NCBI RefSeq assembly: GCF_006517175.1
Contig: NZ_CP041186.1
Location: 1,639,001-1,703,000, forward strand
From: Persicimonas caeni
GTDB lineage: Bacteria > Myxococcota_A > Bradymonadia > Bradymonadales > Bradymonadaceae
DNA length: 64,000 nucleotides
Direction: 5' to 3'
The position numbers and the translations under genes are program-made. The stretch's first letter is position 1. Each line of letters begins with the position of its first letter. Below the pieces are notes generated by a model. The model was given only the letters and a program-made list of their open reading frames with translations, did not search any database and was not told where the DNA came from. Positions 50,107 through 58,961 of this stretch are shown here, piece after piece.

Positions 50107-51696
50107 ATGACCCAACCATCCACCTCCGGTGAGCTTCCCAAAGACGGCCGCATGTCGCGATGGCTCAAGCGCATTGCCGATATCGGAAACCGCCTGCCCG
50201 ACCCGCTCACATTTTTCGTGTTGTTGGCCCTGGCAGTGGTCGCAGCTTCGATCGTGTTCGACGGCATCGCGGTCGACGTGGTCCAGCGCGACGGCTCGAC
50301 GCAGACCAAAGCCGTCGAGAGTCTGTTGAGCGTCGACGGCATCCGCTGGATGCTCTTGAGCGCCATCGACAACTTCATCGGCTTTGCGCCCCTGGGTCCG
50401 GTCCTGGTGGTCATGTTGGGTATCGGCGTGGCCGAGCGCACCGGCTTTATCACCATCGGGCTGAGGATGCTCATCCAGTCGGTGCCCAAGAGCCTGATCA
50501 CCTCGACGCTGGTCTTCGCCGGCGTGATGAGCTCGATGGCCGCCGACGCAGGCTACGTGGTGCTCGTGCCCCTGGGCGCGGTGCTCTTTGCGGGCCTGGG
50601 CAGACATCCTCTGGCCGGCCTGGCGGCGGCGTTCGCCGGCGTCTCGGGCGGCTTCTCGGCCAACCTGCTCATCACCGGCCTCGACCCGATGCTCGCCCGG
50701 CTGACCGACCAGGCCGCGCACACCATCGACCCGGCCTACAGCGTCACCGCCGTGTCCAACTACTACTTCATGGTCGTCTCGACGGTGCTGGTGACCGTGG
50801 TCGGCACCTGGGTGACCACCAAGATCGTCGAGCCGATGCTCGGCGACTGGTCGCCCAAAGAGGCCGGCGGCGAGGTCGACACCGACGCCAAAGAGCCCAC
50901 CGCCAAGGAAAAGCGCGCGTTCATGGTCTCGATGGCCACCGGCGCCATCTTGGCCGGCGCGATGAGCCTGCTCATCGCCTTTCCCGAAGCCCCGCTCCGC
51001 GAAGCCGTCGGCCCCGACGAGCCGGGCGTGAACATGCTCGCGCCCTTCTTCGAGGCGATCGAGCTCTTGATCATGGTGCTCTTCTTGGTCCCCGCCATCG
51101 TCTACGGTGTGCTGACCAAAAAGATCAAAAACGACAAGGACGTCGCCGAGATGGCCGGCGAGGCGATGGGCGCCATGGGTGTCTACATCGCGCTGGCGTT
51201 CGTCGCCGGCCAGTTCGTCGCCTACTTCAACCACTCGAATCTGGGGGTCGTCACCGCCGTCAAAGGCGCGCAGTTCCTCGAGGCGATGAACTTCACGGGC
51301 ATCCCGCTGCTGCTCTCGTTCCTCGTCGTCTCGGCGCTCATGAACCTGTTCGTGGGGAGCGCGTCGGCCAAGTGGGCGTTCATGGCGCCGATTTTCGTGC
51401 CGATGATGATGATGATGGGCCTCTCGCCGGAGACCGTGCAGGCGACCTACCGTGTGGGTGACTCGATCACCAACATCATCACCCCGCTGATGCCGTACCT
51501 GCCGATCATCATCGTCTTCGCTCAGAAATACGACAAGAAGGCGGGCCTGGGCACGCTCATCGCGGCGATGCTGCCCTACTCGATTGCCTTCGGCATCGCC
51601 TGGACGTTGCTGCTGGTCGGCTGGATGCTGCTCGGCTTGCCGCTCGGCCCGGGCGCCGAACTCTTCTACGAGGCCGCAGCGAACGCGGCGCCCTGA
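50107..51696 (+). CDS. AbgT family transporter
   Basis: A 529-residue membrane protein of the AbgT/MtrF family: 'IGNRLPDPLTFFVLLALAVV', 'FAPLGPVLVVMLGIGVAERTGFI', 'AADAGYVVLVPLGAVLFAGLGRHPLAGLAAAFAGVSGGFSANLL', and 'FVGSASAKWAFMAPIFVPMMMMMGLSPE'. The last matches the re-entrant hairpin with 'GSASAKW'. Members import p-aminobenzoyl-glutamate or export sulfonamides. The AbgA/AbgB hydrolase is not present, so which of the two applies is open. It is divergent from the POT gene. Confidence 0.92.
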   Translation: MTQPSTSGELPKDGRMSRWLKRIADIGNRLPDPLTFFVLLALAVVAASIVFDGIAVDVVQRDGSTQTKAVESLLSVDGIRWMLLSAIDNFIGFAPLGPVLVVMLGIGVAERTGFITIGLRMLIQSVPKSLITSTLVFAGVMSSMAADAGYVVLVPLGAVLFAGLGRHPLAGLAAAFAGVSGGFSANLLITGLDPMLARLTDQAAHTIDPAYSVTAVSNYYFMVVSTVLVTVVGTWVTTKIVEPMLGDWSPKEAGGEVDTDAKEPTAKEKRAFMVSMATGAILAGAMSLLIAFPEAPLREAVGPDEPGVNMLAPFFEAIELLIMVLFLVPAIVYGVLTKKIKNDKDVAEMAGEAMGAMGVYIALAFVAGQFVAYFNHSNLGVVTAVKGAQFLEAMNFTGIPLLLSFLVVSALMNLFVGSASAKWAFMAPIFVPMMMMMGLSPETVQATYRVGDSITNIITPLMPYLPIIIVFAQKYDKKAGLGTLIAAMLPYSIAFGIAWTLLLVGWMLLGLPLGPGAELFYEAAANAAP

Positions 51697-51729
51697 GCCT
51701 ATCCTGAGCCCATCGCGCGATGGCCGAGC

Positions 51730-52398
51730 CTATTGCGCGATGGCCAGGACCGGATCGCTGAACAGCGCGCGCGTCTTGCCGGTCTGAACCCTTTCGTTGG
51801 CTGCCCAGAACTGGGTTGACTCGCGGTAGTTGTCCTTTTCGAGCTTGAAGCGCGCAACGTCCATCGCCCGGATGAGCATCGCATAAGGCATGTCCGGCTC
51901 GCCGGTGAAGACTACGCGCGTCTCTTCGGGGTGAGCCTTTTTGAGCTGGGCCAACTGGTTGTAGAGGCCGCGGAAGTCGTAGGCCTGCATCGCTCCGTCG
52001 AGGACGCTCTTGGCGGCGTCGGGCTTGCCGGCGTCGTACAGGCGTTTGGCCTCGTCGAATTTGCCGGCGACATCGACCGAGGTATCGGCCAGGCAAATGG
52101 TCGGCCCTTCCGCGGGGCAGCCGTCGACGGCAGGCAGCCGCTCCTTGGCGGCCATCACCTCGAAGCCGGCGTTCGACAGCGCAACTGTGAGCTCGAGGGC
52201 CTCCTCGCCGTCGTTCGGCGCCGAGTGCGTTCCCGTGGCCAAGTCGGTCGACACGTTGATGACCCCGGCGCTCACGAAAATCACCGACAAGAGCAGCATC
52301 GGGATCAGAATGACCACCATGTTCATGAACGGGGCGAGATCCAAGTTGGACGATTGTTCTTGTTCGCGGCGGCGCTTGTTGTGCTGGCGTTGAGCCAT
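51730..52398 (-). CDS. ExbD/TolR-like protein with Asn for the membrane Asp
   Basis: A 222-residue protein. A basic N-terminus is followed by one membrane helix beginning 'NLDLAPFMNMVVILIPM' and a periplasmic domain ending in a TolR-like 'ETRVVFTGEPDMPYAMLIRAMDVARF' segment. ExbD, TolR and MotB-type proteins need an Asp in 'P(L/M)(I)D' of the helix; here it is Asn26. An insert at about 90-140 adds a helical hairpin. GAGGAGG precedes ATG 52398. No ExbB/TolQ partner is adjacent. It is either a non-conducting subunit or part of a distant system. Confidence 0.8.
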   Translation of the reverse strand: MAQRQHNKRRREQEQSSNLDLAPFMNMVVILIPMLLLSVIFVSAGVINVSTDLATGTHSAPNDGEEALELTVALSNAGFEVMAAKERLPAVDGCPAEGPTICLADTSVDVAGKFDEAKRLYDAGKPDAAKSVLDGAMQAYDFRGLYNQLAQLKKAHPEETRVVFTGEPDMPYAMLIRAMDVARFKLEKDNYRESTQFWAANERVQTGKTRALFSDPVLAIAQ

Positions 52399-52529
52399 TT
52401 TGTCCTCCTCGTGGGTCGTGTGAGCTTCACAAGGAGGGACAACGCCACACCGTAGTTGTTCCACACCGCCCGTCCACGCTGATTGCCAACGAGGTTGACG
52501 CGTAACGGATCGCGTGCACAAATCATCCA

Positions 52530-52565
52530 ACCCCTAAACCCTAAACCCTAAACCCCCAAACCCCC
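52530..52565 (+). repeat. CCCTAAA-rich leader before the SDR start
   Basis: Four CCCTAAA-like units (CCCCTAAACCCTAAACCCTA and so on) ending in CCCCCAAACCCCC directly against ATG 52566. There is no Shine-Dalgarno. It is the same kind of tract as at 25880-25949. Confidence 0.85.
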
Positions 52566-53258
52566 ATGAACATCTTCATCACCGCAGGAAACCGAGGCAT
52601 CGGCCTCGAATTCGTCCGCCAACTGCTCGAGCGCGGCGACCACGTCACCACCACCGCGCGCAACCCCGGCGAAGCCGACGAACTCCAAGCACTCGCCGAC
52701 GAGCACCCCGACCGCCTGCAAGTCCTCGAGCTCGACGTCACCGACCCCGAGACGGTCGCCGCTGCGGCCGAGGCGGTCGGTGAGCGTCCCATCGACCTGC
52801 TCATCAACAACGCCGGGCGCCTTTCGCGCGGCGGCAGCCCGGACGATTTCGACTTCGACCAGATCGAGGCCGACTTTCAGGTCAATACGGTGGGCACTCT
52901 GCGCGTGATCGAGGCGATGCTCCCGCACGTGCGCCGCAGCGAAGAGAACCCCAAAATCGTCAACGTGACATCGAAGATGGGCTCGATCAGCGACAACGGC
53001 AGCGGCGGATCCTACGCCTACCGCATGTCCAAGTGCGCGCTGAACATGGCGACGCGCTCATTGGCCGCCGACTTGGCCGACGACGGCATCGTCACCTTTG
53101 TGATGCATCCCGGATGGGTGCAAACCCGTATGGGCGGGCCGAACGCGCTGATCACCACCGAGAAGAGCGTGACCAATATGCTCGAGGTTATCGACGGAGC
53201 CGGCCCCGACGACAGCGGTGAATTCTACGAATGGAACGGCAACCGCGTTCCGTGGTGA
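52566..53258 (+). CDS. Short-chain dehydrogenase, carbonyl-reductase (sniffer)-like
   Basis: A 230-residue SDR beginning 'MNIFITAGNRGIGLEFVRQLLERG' (GxxxGIG), with 'PIDLLINNAGRL' (NNAG), 'IVNVTSKMGSI' (Ser) and 'YAYRMSKCALNMATRSL' (YxxxK). 'VMHPGWVQTRMGGPNA' is typical of the C-factor/sniffer-type carbonyl reductases. NADP use is likely but the substrate is unknown. Translation starts right after a CCCTAAA-rich tract. Confidence 0.88.
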   Translation: MNIFITAGNRGIGLEFVRQLLERGDHVTTTARNPGEADELQALADEHPDRLQVLELDVTDPETVAAAAEAVGERPIDLLINNAGRLSRGGSPDDFDFDQIEADFQVNTVGTLRVIEAMLPHVRRSEENPKIVNVTSKMGSISDNGSGGSYAYRMSKCALNMATRSLAADLADDGIVTFVMHPGWVQTRMGGPNALITTEKSVTNMLEVIDGAGPDDSGEFYEWNGNRVPW

Positions 53259-53262
53259 GTTC

Positions 53263-53316
53263 ACCGGGCTCGGTGACTTAACCGGGCTCGGTGACTCAAC
53301 TGGGCTCGGTGACTTA
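53263..53316 (+). repeat. Three 18 bp direct repeats
   Basis: ACCGGGCTCGGTGACTTA at 53263, ACCGGGCTCGGTGACTCA at 53281 and ACTGGGCTCGGTGACTTA at 53299, head to tail with no spacer, between the SDR stop and the next start. The spacing (18 bp) is not a whole number of helical turns. Confidence 0.9.
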
Positions 53317-53402
53317 ACTAGGCGGGTCGAGTTGCCAGCGCTGCATGAGCGCCTAGTTTATTGAAGCGCCGCGCTTCGCTTTTTTTGACACATGTGGGAG
53401 CC

Positions 53403-54635
53403 ATGACAAGGGACCACTCTCAATCCCGGGGGGAAGCCAACGAGACCCGACGCGCCGAGCACGCCGACTCCACTGTCTGGTTCGGCCAAGACAATGCTCG
53501 ACGCGAGCAGGTGCTGTGCGATCTCATCGGCGAACTCCCCGATCTCGTCTTGTGTGTAGCGCCCGACGGAGACGGGCTCCTCTACGCAAACCACACGACC
53601 CTGCGCGTACTCGGCTATGACGCCCCGACCCTCGCCCAGTTGAACTTTGTCGACCTGCTGGCCGACGAGTCGGTCGAGGAGTTCGAGGAGCTGCGTGAGG
53701 GAGCGCTCAACGGAGCTAGCGTCGGCCCTGTGGAGCTGACGCTGGTCGATACCGACGCCAAGAAGCTGACCGTCGAGGCCAAGCTCAACTGCCGCTTCGA
53801 GGGCACCGAGCCCGCCTGGCTTCGGGTGGTACTGCGCGACCTGCGCACCGATATTCCCGAGATGGTCGTGCCCGATTTCGAAGGGGAGATAGAGGCCGAG
53901 CCGACCCCTCGCATCCTGGTGGTCGAGGATGACGACTTGTGCGCGCGCATGCTCGCCCGTCTGCTCGAGCGCGGCGGCTATGAGACCGAACGGGCGGCCA
54001 CCGGCTCTCAGGCCATCGAAATGCTCGAAGAGGGGCACTACGACGCGATGACGCTCGATTTGATGCTGCCCGACCGTGACGGCGTCGACCTTCTCCACCA
54101 AATCCGCGCCGACGAGGAGCTCGCCCAGTTGCCGGTGATCATTGTCTCGGCGTCTGCCGACGAGGCGCGCCACCGACTCACCGGCGACGCCGCCAACGTT
54201 GCGGACTGGCTCAACAAACCCTTCGACGCCGCCTCGCTTCGCAACGCGCTGACCCGCGCGGTCGACGTCGGCGAAGGCGAACTTCCACGGGTGCTGCACG
54301 TCGAAGACGACAACGCCTTCTGCGAAGAAGTCCGTCAAACGCTGGCCGAGTTCGCCACCATCGACCGCGCCGCGACGCTGGCCGACGCGCGACGCATGCT
54401 CAAGGACAACGAGGATTATGACCTGGTGCTGCTCGACCTGACGCTGCCCGACGGGCTCGGCGCCGAGCTGCTGCCTTACCTGAACCGTCCGCGCGGCCGC
54501 TCCGTGCCGGTCATCTTGGTCTCGGCCACCGAGACCGTCGACGCGCTGGCCGCCCACGTGGCCGACACGCTCAACAAGTCGCACGCCACCCAGCGCCAGA
54601 TCTTGGAGACCATCCGCGCCCACCTGCGCAAGTAG
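53403..54635 (+). CDS. PAS plus two-receiver signalling protein
   Basis: A 410-residue soluble protein. A PAS-like domain (about 40-150) has 'LIGELPDLVLCVAPDGDGLLYANHTTLRVLGY'. Receiver 1 (about 165-285) is canonical: 'RILVVEDDDLCARMLARLL', 'DAMTLDLMLPDRDG', 'VIIVSASAD' and 'DWLNKPFD'. Receiver 2 has 'RVLHVEDDNAFCEEVRQTL', 'DLVLLDLTLPDG' and 'VILVSATE'; its Lys is in 'ADTLNKSHA'. There is no kinase, DNA-binding or cyclase output. It probably relays phosphate or acts by contact. GGGAG precedes ATG 53403. Confidence 0.85.
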   Translation: MTRDHSQSRGEANETRRAEHADSTVWFGQDNARREQVLCDLIGELPDLVLCVAPDGDGLLYANHTTLRVLGYDAPTLAQLNFVDLLADESVEEFEELREGALNGASVGPVELTLVDTDAKKLTVEAKLNCRFEGTEPAWLRVVLRDLRTDIPEMVVPDFEGEIEAEPTPRILVVEDDDLCARMLARLLERGGYETERAATGSQAIEMLEEGHYDAMTLDLMLPDRDGVDLLHQIRADEELAQLPVIIVSASADEARHRLTGDAANVADWLNKPFDAASLRNALTRAVDVGEGELPRVLHVEDDNAFCEEVRQTLAEFATIDRAATLADARRMLKDNEDYDLVLLDLTLPDGLGAELLPYLNRPRGRSVPVILVSATETVDALAAHVADTLNKSHATQRQILETIRAHLRK

Positions 54636-54740
54636 TCAGCGCCAATAGACATTGACGCAAGTGCCGTTGACATCGCCTCGCCAACACGCGATCACTCGGG
54701 CATCGACTCGATTACGTTGGAAAGCACGTTGGAGAAGACG

Positions 54741-56288
54741 ATGTCTCGCGAGTATATCTCCCGCCTCTTTCGCCACGTTCACTCCGGTTCCGATCGCACC
54801 GCTTTCGCCCTGGGGGAGCGTCAGGTTTCTTGGGCCGAACTCGACGCCCTCTCGCGACGCTACGCCGCCGGGTTGAGCGCGCTGGGGCTCGAGCGCGGCG
54901 ACCGCGTCGCCGTCATCGTCGAGACCTCCATCGACATGATCGTCGCCCTCCTCGGCCACTATCGGCTCGGCCTGGTCCACGTCCCCGTCAACACCGCCTA
55001 TCGAGACGTCGAAGTGGGTCATATCCTGCGCGACTCAGGTGCGCGTGCCGTGCTCGTCGACGCGGGAACCCCGTCGCACGAAGTCCTGCGCGGGCTCGAC
55101 GCCCCGCAGCCCCTCGCCCACCGCATTGTGCTCGGCGGCGAGGACCTCGACGAGGCCGAACTGGGCTTCGATGCACTGCTCGACACCGAGCCGCTGGTCG
55201 GCGAGCCGGTCCCCGAGGACGACGACCTGTCGCTGTTCATCTACACCTCGGGCACCACGGGCAAGAGCAAGGGCGTCGAGCACACCTACCGTTCGGTCGT
55301 CTCCAATATCGACAACTTGACCGGCCTCTGGCAGTGGTCGACCGACGACCGCCAGGTGCTCGCGCTGCCGCTCTTCCACGTCCACGGGCTGGGCATCGGC
55401 GTCCACGGCACACTCATTCGCGGGTGCACCACGACCCTGCACGAGGCGTTCGACGCCGAACGGGTCGCCGAGGCCGTGGGCGACGGTGCCACGATCTTCA
55501 TGGGCGTTCCCACCATGCACACCCGGCTGGTGCGCCTGATGGACGCCGATCCTACGGTCGCCGAGAAGCTTTCGGGCGCGCGCCTGTTTACGTCGGGCTC
55601 GGCGGCGCTGCCAGTCGACATCTTCGAGAAGTTTCGCGACCACACCGGCCACGCCATTCTGGAGCGCTACGGCATGAGCGAGACCATGCTCACGCTGTCG
55701 AACCCCTACGAGGAGGAACGCCGCCCGGGCACCGTCGGCTTTCCGGTGCCGGGCTGTGAGGTCCGGGTGGTCGACGCCGACATGAACGACGTCACGCCCG
55801 AGCAAACCGGCCAGATCGTGGTGCGCGGCGACAGCGTCATGCGCGGCTACTGGAAGCAACCCGAGCGCACCGAAGAGGCCTTCGAGGACGGCTGGTTTCT
55901 GACCGGCGATGTCGCCACGGTGGACGAGGACGGATATATTTCGATTGTCGGACGTCAGTCGGTCGATATCATCAAGTCGGGCGGCTACAAGATCTCGGCG
56001 CGCGAGATCGAGCGCGTGCTGCGCCAAAACCCCAAGGTGCTCGAGGTGGCCGTCGTCGGCCTGCCCGACCCGGAGTGGGGCGAGAAGATCGCCGCGGCGG
56101 TCGTGCCCACCGACGAGGCGCGCGCCGGGGCCGACGAGGCGGCCTGGCTCGACGAGTTTGCAAGCCAGGTCGAGGACTCGCTGGCGAGCTATAAGAAGCC
56201 GCGCGCCCTGGCGATCATCGACCAGCTGCCGCGAAACGCGCTGGGCAAAGTTCAAAAGCATCGACTGGTGGAGCGTTTTTCGAAGTGA
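54741..56288 (+). CDS. AMP-forming acyl-CoA synthetase (malonyl-CoA synthetase-like)
   Basis: A 515-residue adenylate-forming enzyme: 'SLFIYTSGTTGKSKGVEHTY' (P-loop), 'ERYGMSETMLTLSNPYE', 'DGWFLTGDVATVDEDGYISIVGRQSVDIIKSGGYKISAREIE' and the catalytic Lys in 'PRNALGKVQKHRL'. The N-terminal 'LGLVHVPVNTAYRDVEVGHILRDS' resembles MatB-type malonate ligases, but the substrate is not certain. ATG 54741 follows GGAGAAGAC. It is the first of three overlapping genes with a hydrolase and fRMsr. Confidence 0.9.
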   Translation: MSREYISRLFRHVHSGSDRTAFALGERQVSWAELDALSRRYAAGLSALGLERGDRVAVIVETSIDMIVALLGHYRLGLVHVPVNTAYRDVEVGHILRDSGARAVLVDAGTPSHEVLRGLDAPQPLAHRIVLGGEDLDEAELGFDALLDTEPLVGEPVPEDDDLSLFIYTSGTTGKSKGVEHTYRSVVSNIDNLTGLWQWSTDDRQVLALPLFHVHGLGIGVHGTLIRGCTTTLHEAFDAERVAEAVGDGATIFMGVPTMHTRLVRLMDADPTVAEKLSGARLFTSGSAALPVDIFEKFRDHTGHAILERYGMSETMLTLSNPYEEERRPGTVGFPVPGCEVRVVDADMNDVTPEQTGQIVVRGDSVMRGYWKQPERTEEAFEDGWFLTGDVATVDEDGYISIVGRQSVDIIKSGGYKISAREIERVLRQNPKVLEVAVVGLPDPEWGEKIAAAVVPTDEARAGADEAAWLDEFASQVEDSLASYKKPRALAIIDQLPRNALGKVQKHRLVERFSK

Positions 56289-57175
56289 TGGAGACCAGGA
56301 CGTACCACAACAACCGCACCACGCTGGCAGGCGACGGCACCTCGCTTGCGTGGCGAAGCGAAGGTGATGGGCCCGCCATCGTCTTCGTCAACGGGTTCGC
56401 CACGTCGAACTCGTACTGGCTCTACCTCATCGAGCGCTTCCGCCGGCGCGGCCAATTGGTGACCTGGGACCTCAAAGGCCACGGCCGCTCCGGGCCGGCG
56501 CGCGACCTCGAGCAGGTCAGCATCGAGGGCTCGGTCGACGACATGCTGCGCGTCATGGACGCCGCCGGCGTCGAGAAAGCCACGCTCATCGGCTTCTCGA
56601 TGGGTTGCCAGATCATCTTGGAGGCCTGGCGCCACGCCCCCGATCGTATCTCGGCGATCGTGCCCATCCTCGGCCCCTACGAGCGCCCCTTCGACACGGC
56701 CTTTCCGCGCGGAGTCGGGCGTATCGCCTTCGAGCTGTTCAAGCGCACCGGCTCGCGCCTCGGCGGCCTCGCCCTCAAGAGCGCCAGCCTGACGAGCCAA
56801 CACCCGGTCTCCTACACCATCGCCAAGCTCGCCGGGCTGGTCGGCAAGAACGTGCGCTACCGCGACATGGAGCCCTTTTTCGAGCACCTCGCCGAGATCG
56901 ACGGGCCCACCTGGGCCGCGCTCGGCGTGGCCGCCCAATCGCACTCGGCGCGCGACGTGCTGCCGACCATCGAAGTCCCCACGCTCATCGTCACCGGCGG
57001 CAAAGACTCGTTCGCCCCGCCGCGGCTGGGCCAAAAAATGCAGCGCCTCGTGCCCGACAGCGAGCTCTTGGTGGTCCCCAAGGCAGGCCACACCGGGCTG
57101 TTGGGTCATAATGAAGTCATCGAAGAAGAGGTCGAGCACTTCCTCGAACGCCACGGATTGATCACCGATGAGTAA
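56288..57175 (+). CDS. Alpha/beta hydrolase
   Basis: A 295-residue hydrolase: 'AIVFVNGFATSNSYW' (oxyanion strand), 'LVTWDLKGHGRSG', nucleophile Ser in 'ATLIGFSMGCQIILEAW', Asp in 'TLIVTGGKDSFAP' and His in 'VVPKAGHTGLLG'. Its ATG overlaps the ligase stop as TGATG, so the two are translationally coupled, and a thioesterase or ester hydrolase acting on the ligase product is plausible. Confidence 0.88.
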   Translation: METRTYHNNRTTLAGDGTSLAWRSEGDGPAIVFVNGFATSNSYWLYLIERFRRRGQLVTWDLKGHGRSGPARDLEQVSIEGSVDDMLRVMDAAGVEKATLIGFSMGCQIILEAWRHAPDRISAIVPILGPYERPFDTAFPRGVGRIAFELFKRTGSRLGGLALKSASLTSQHPVSYTIAKLAGLVGKNVRYRDMEPFFEHLAEIDGPTWAALGVAAQSHSARDVLPTIEVPTLIVTGGKDSFAPPRLGQKMQRLVPDSELLVVPKAGHTGLLGHNEVIEEEVEHFLERHGLITDE

Positions 57176-57656
57176 TCGCCACAAGACGTACGAAGAGACC
57201 ATCGAGCGCATCAAAGCGATCTTGGAGGGCGAAGACGACTGGATCGCGGCCATGGCCACGGTCGCCTGCGAGTTGCACCACGCCTTCGACCACTACCACT
57301 GGACCGGCTTCTATCGACGTACCGGGCCCCAGATGCTCACCGTCGGCCCCTACCAAGGAGGCCACGGCTGCTTGCACATCGACTTCGCCCGCGGCGTCTG
57401 CGGCGCCGCCGCGCGCACCCAACAGACTCAGCTCGTCGACGACGTCCACCAGTTCCCCGGCCACATCGCCTGCTCGTCGACCACCCAGTCCGAGATCGTG
57501 GTGCCCGTGCTCACCCCCGACGGCGACGTCTTGGCCGTGCTCGACGTCGACTCCGACGACCCCGCCGCCTTCGACGAAGTCGACCGAGAGCACCTCGAGT
57601 CGCTTTGCGCCTGGCTCGGCCGCACGTTCAATCATCAACCCCGTCACCGCGGGTAA
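57168..57656 (+). CDS. msrC: Free methionine-(R)-sulfoxide reductase (GAF domain)
   Basis: A 162-residue GAF protein that reduces free Met-R-sulfoxide. The family's three Cys are present: in 'GGHGCLHIDF', 'ARGVCGAAA' and 'GHIACSSTTQSEIVVPV'. 'YHWTGFYR' and 'VLAVLDVDSDDPAAFDEVD' are equally typical. It overlaps the hydrolase gene by 8 bp and so ends a three-gene operon, though its biochemical link to the first two is not obvious. Confidence 0.92.
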   Translation: MSNRHKTYEETIERIKAILEGEDDWIAAMATVACELHHAFDHYHWTGFYRRTGPQMLTVGPYQGGHGCLHIDFARGVCGAAARTQQTQLVDDVHQFPGHIACSSTTQSEIVVPVLTPDGDVLAVLDVDSDDPAAFDEVDREHLESLCAWLGRTFNHQPRHRG

Positions 57657-57964
57657 GCTCAGTCGAGGTGCGCTCCCGCGCCTCGACGCTGCGCACCCGC
57701 GGAAGGGTCGACGCTCGACCCCGTCCCGATCTGGACCATCCTTACTCCACCCCCGGGCATCTGTGCCCGCATCCTACTCCACTCGGGCCCTCCGGGGCGT
57801 CCAACGCGCCCCCTGACACCGTGTCGAACGTCTTCCGACGCGTTGGCACGCCCTGTGCACCACCAGAACACGACAAGTTAATCGAATGCTGCGATTTTCT
57901 TCGCCCTCCAACGGGCGGTATGCTAAGAACGACGTCGAATTCTGGACGAGAACGGAGAATCCCA
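57657..57964 (+). other. Gene-free region before the outer-membrane protein gene
   Basis: About 310 bp without a convincing gene. It is C-rich on the plus strand through 57850, then AT-richer near 57870-57960, where the promoter of the next gene is most likely. I see no palindrome of note. Confidence 0.4.
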
Positions 57965-58900
57965 ATGAAGAAGTTGATGAATGCCACTGTCGCCCTTGGC
58001 TTGTTGCTGGTCTCCAGCAGCGCGGCCGCCGCGGTCTGCGTCGAGGTCGACGAAGAACGCGACAACCTGGCCCCCGCCGAGCGACAAGCGACCAAGACGA
58101 TGGTCGAGCAGGCGCTCGAAGGCGAAGACCTGAACGTCGCGCGTGACAACTGCACGACAACCTACACCATCTACAGCCTGCGCCTGGGCAACTCGGTCAC
58201 CGCCAATATCTCCGGCCCCGAGGGCTCGCGCACGCAGAAGGCGCACTCTCTCGAAGAGCTGCCCGAGACCTACAACCAGATCACCCGCGCGCTGATCTCC
58301 GGTGAAGAGGGACAGAACGCCGGCGTCGACCGCCACAATGTCACCAAGAAGCAGTCCGCGCCGCGCCGCGTACTCGCCGATAATATCTACTACCTGCGCC
58401 TGGGCTACGGCCTGGTGGCCGGCGGCGATATCGGCAACGGCCCCGCCTTCGGCTTCGGCTGGCGCTACGAGCTCGACCAGTTCGGCATCGACATCTCGGG
58501 CTTCAACTTCATGTTCGACAACACCGATGCGGATGACGGCTTGAACTGGAGCCTGCTGCGACTCGGCGGGCTGTACTTCTTCGACCCGGTCAACAACAGC
58601 ACCCCGTACGCCGGCGCCGCGCTGAGCTACGGCTGGACCGGACTCTCCGAAGAGGTCGCCACCAACGACTACAACTTCTACAGCGGCAACGGCCTGCAGG
58701 GCGAGCTGACCGCCGGCTACGAGTTCCTGCGCGCCAGCACCATTCGCATGTTCGTCGAAGCCAACGCGGTGCTCCCCTTCTACACCGTCGACCGCACCTT
58801 CAACGACGACGAAGACTCGAAGTACGCCCCGACCTTCACCGTCTCGATCGGCCTGGGTTACGACCCCGACCCCAACCCGGTCATCGAAGTGTACGATTGA
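57965..58900 (+). CDS. Exported outer-membrane beta-barrel-like protein
   Basis: A 311-residue protein with a signal peptide ('ALGLLLVSSSAAAA'). Residues 25-125 form a small domain with two Cys ('AVCVEVDEE', 'RDNCTTTYTIYSL'). From residue 138 alternating strands ('NIYYLRLGYGLVAGGDIGNGPAFGFGWRYEL', 'TPYAGAALSYGWTGL', 'LQGELTAGYEFLRA') suggest an eight-stranded barrel or a related beta structure. GGAG precedes the ATG. No named family recognised. Confidence 0.78.
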   Translation: MKKLMNATVALGLLLVSSSAAAAVCVEVDEERDNLAPAERQATKTMVEQALEGEDLNVARDNCTTTYTIYSLRLGNSVTANISGPEGSRTQKAHSLEELPETYNQITRALISGEEGQNAGVDRHNVTKKQSAPRRVLADNIYYLRLGYGLVAGGDIGNGPAFGFGWRYELDQFGIDISGFNFMFDNTDADDGLNWSLLRLGGLYFFDPVNNSTPYAGAALSYGWTGLSEEVATNDYNFYSGNGLQGELTAGYEFLRASTIRMFVEANAVLPFYTVDRTFNDDEDSKYAPTFTVSIGLGYDPDPNPVIEVYD

Positions 58901-58926
58901 GCCTTAACTCGGCTCGAGCTGCTTTC

Positions 58927-58960
58927 CCCCGGTGACCGTCTTGGGTTGCCGGGGTTTTTT
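58927..58960 (+). terminator. Rho-independent terminator
   Basis: CCCCGGTGACC pairs with GGTTGCCGGGG (with wobble pairs in the middle), followed by TTTTTT, 27 bp after the stop of the barrel gene. Confidence 0.85.
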
Positions 58961-58961
58961 C

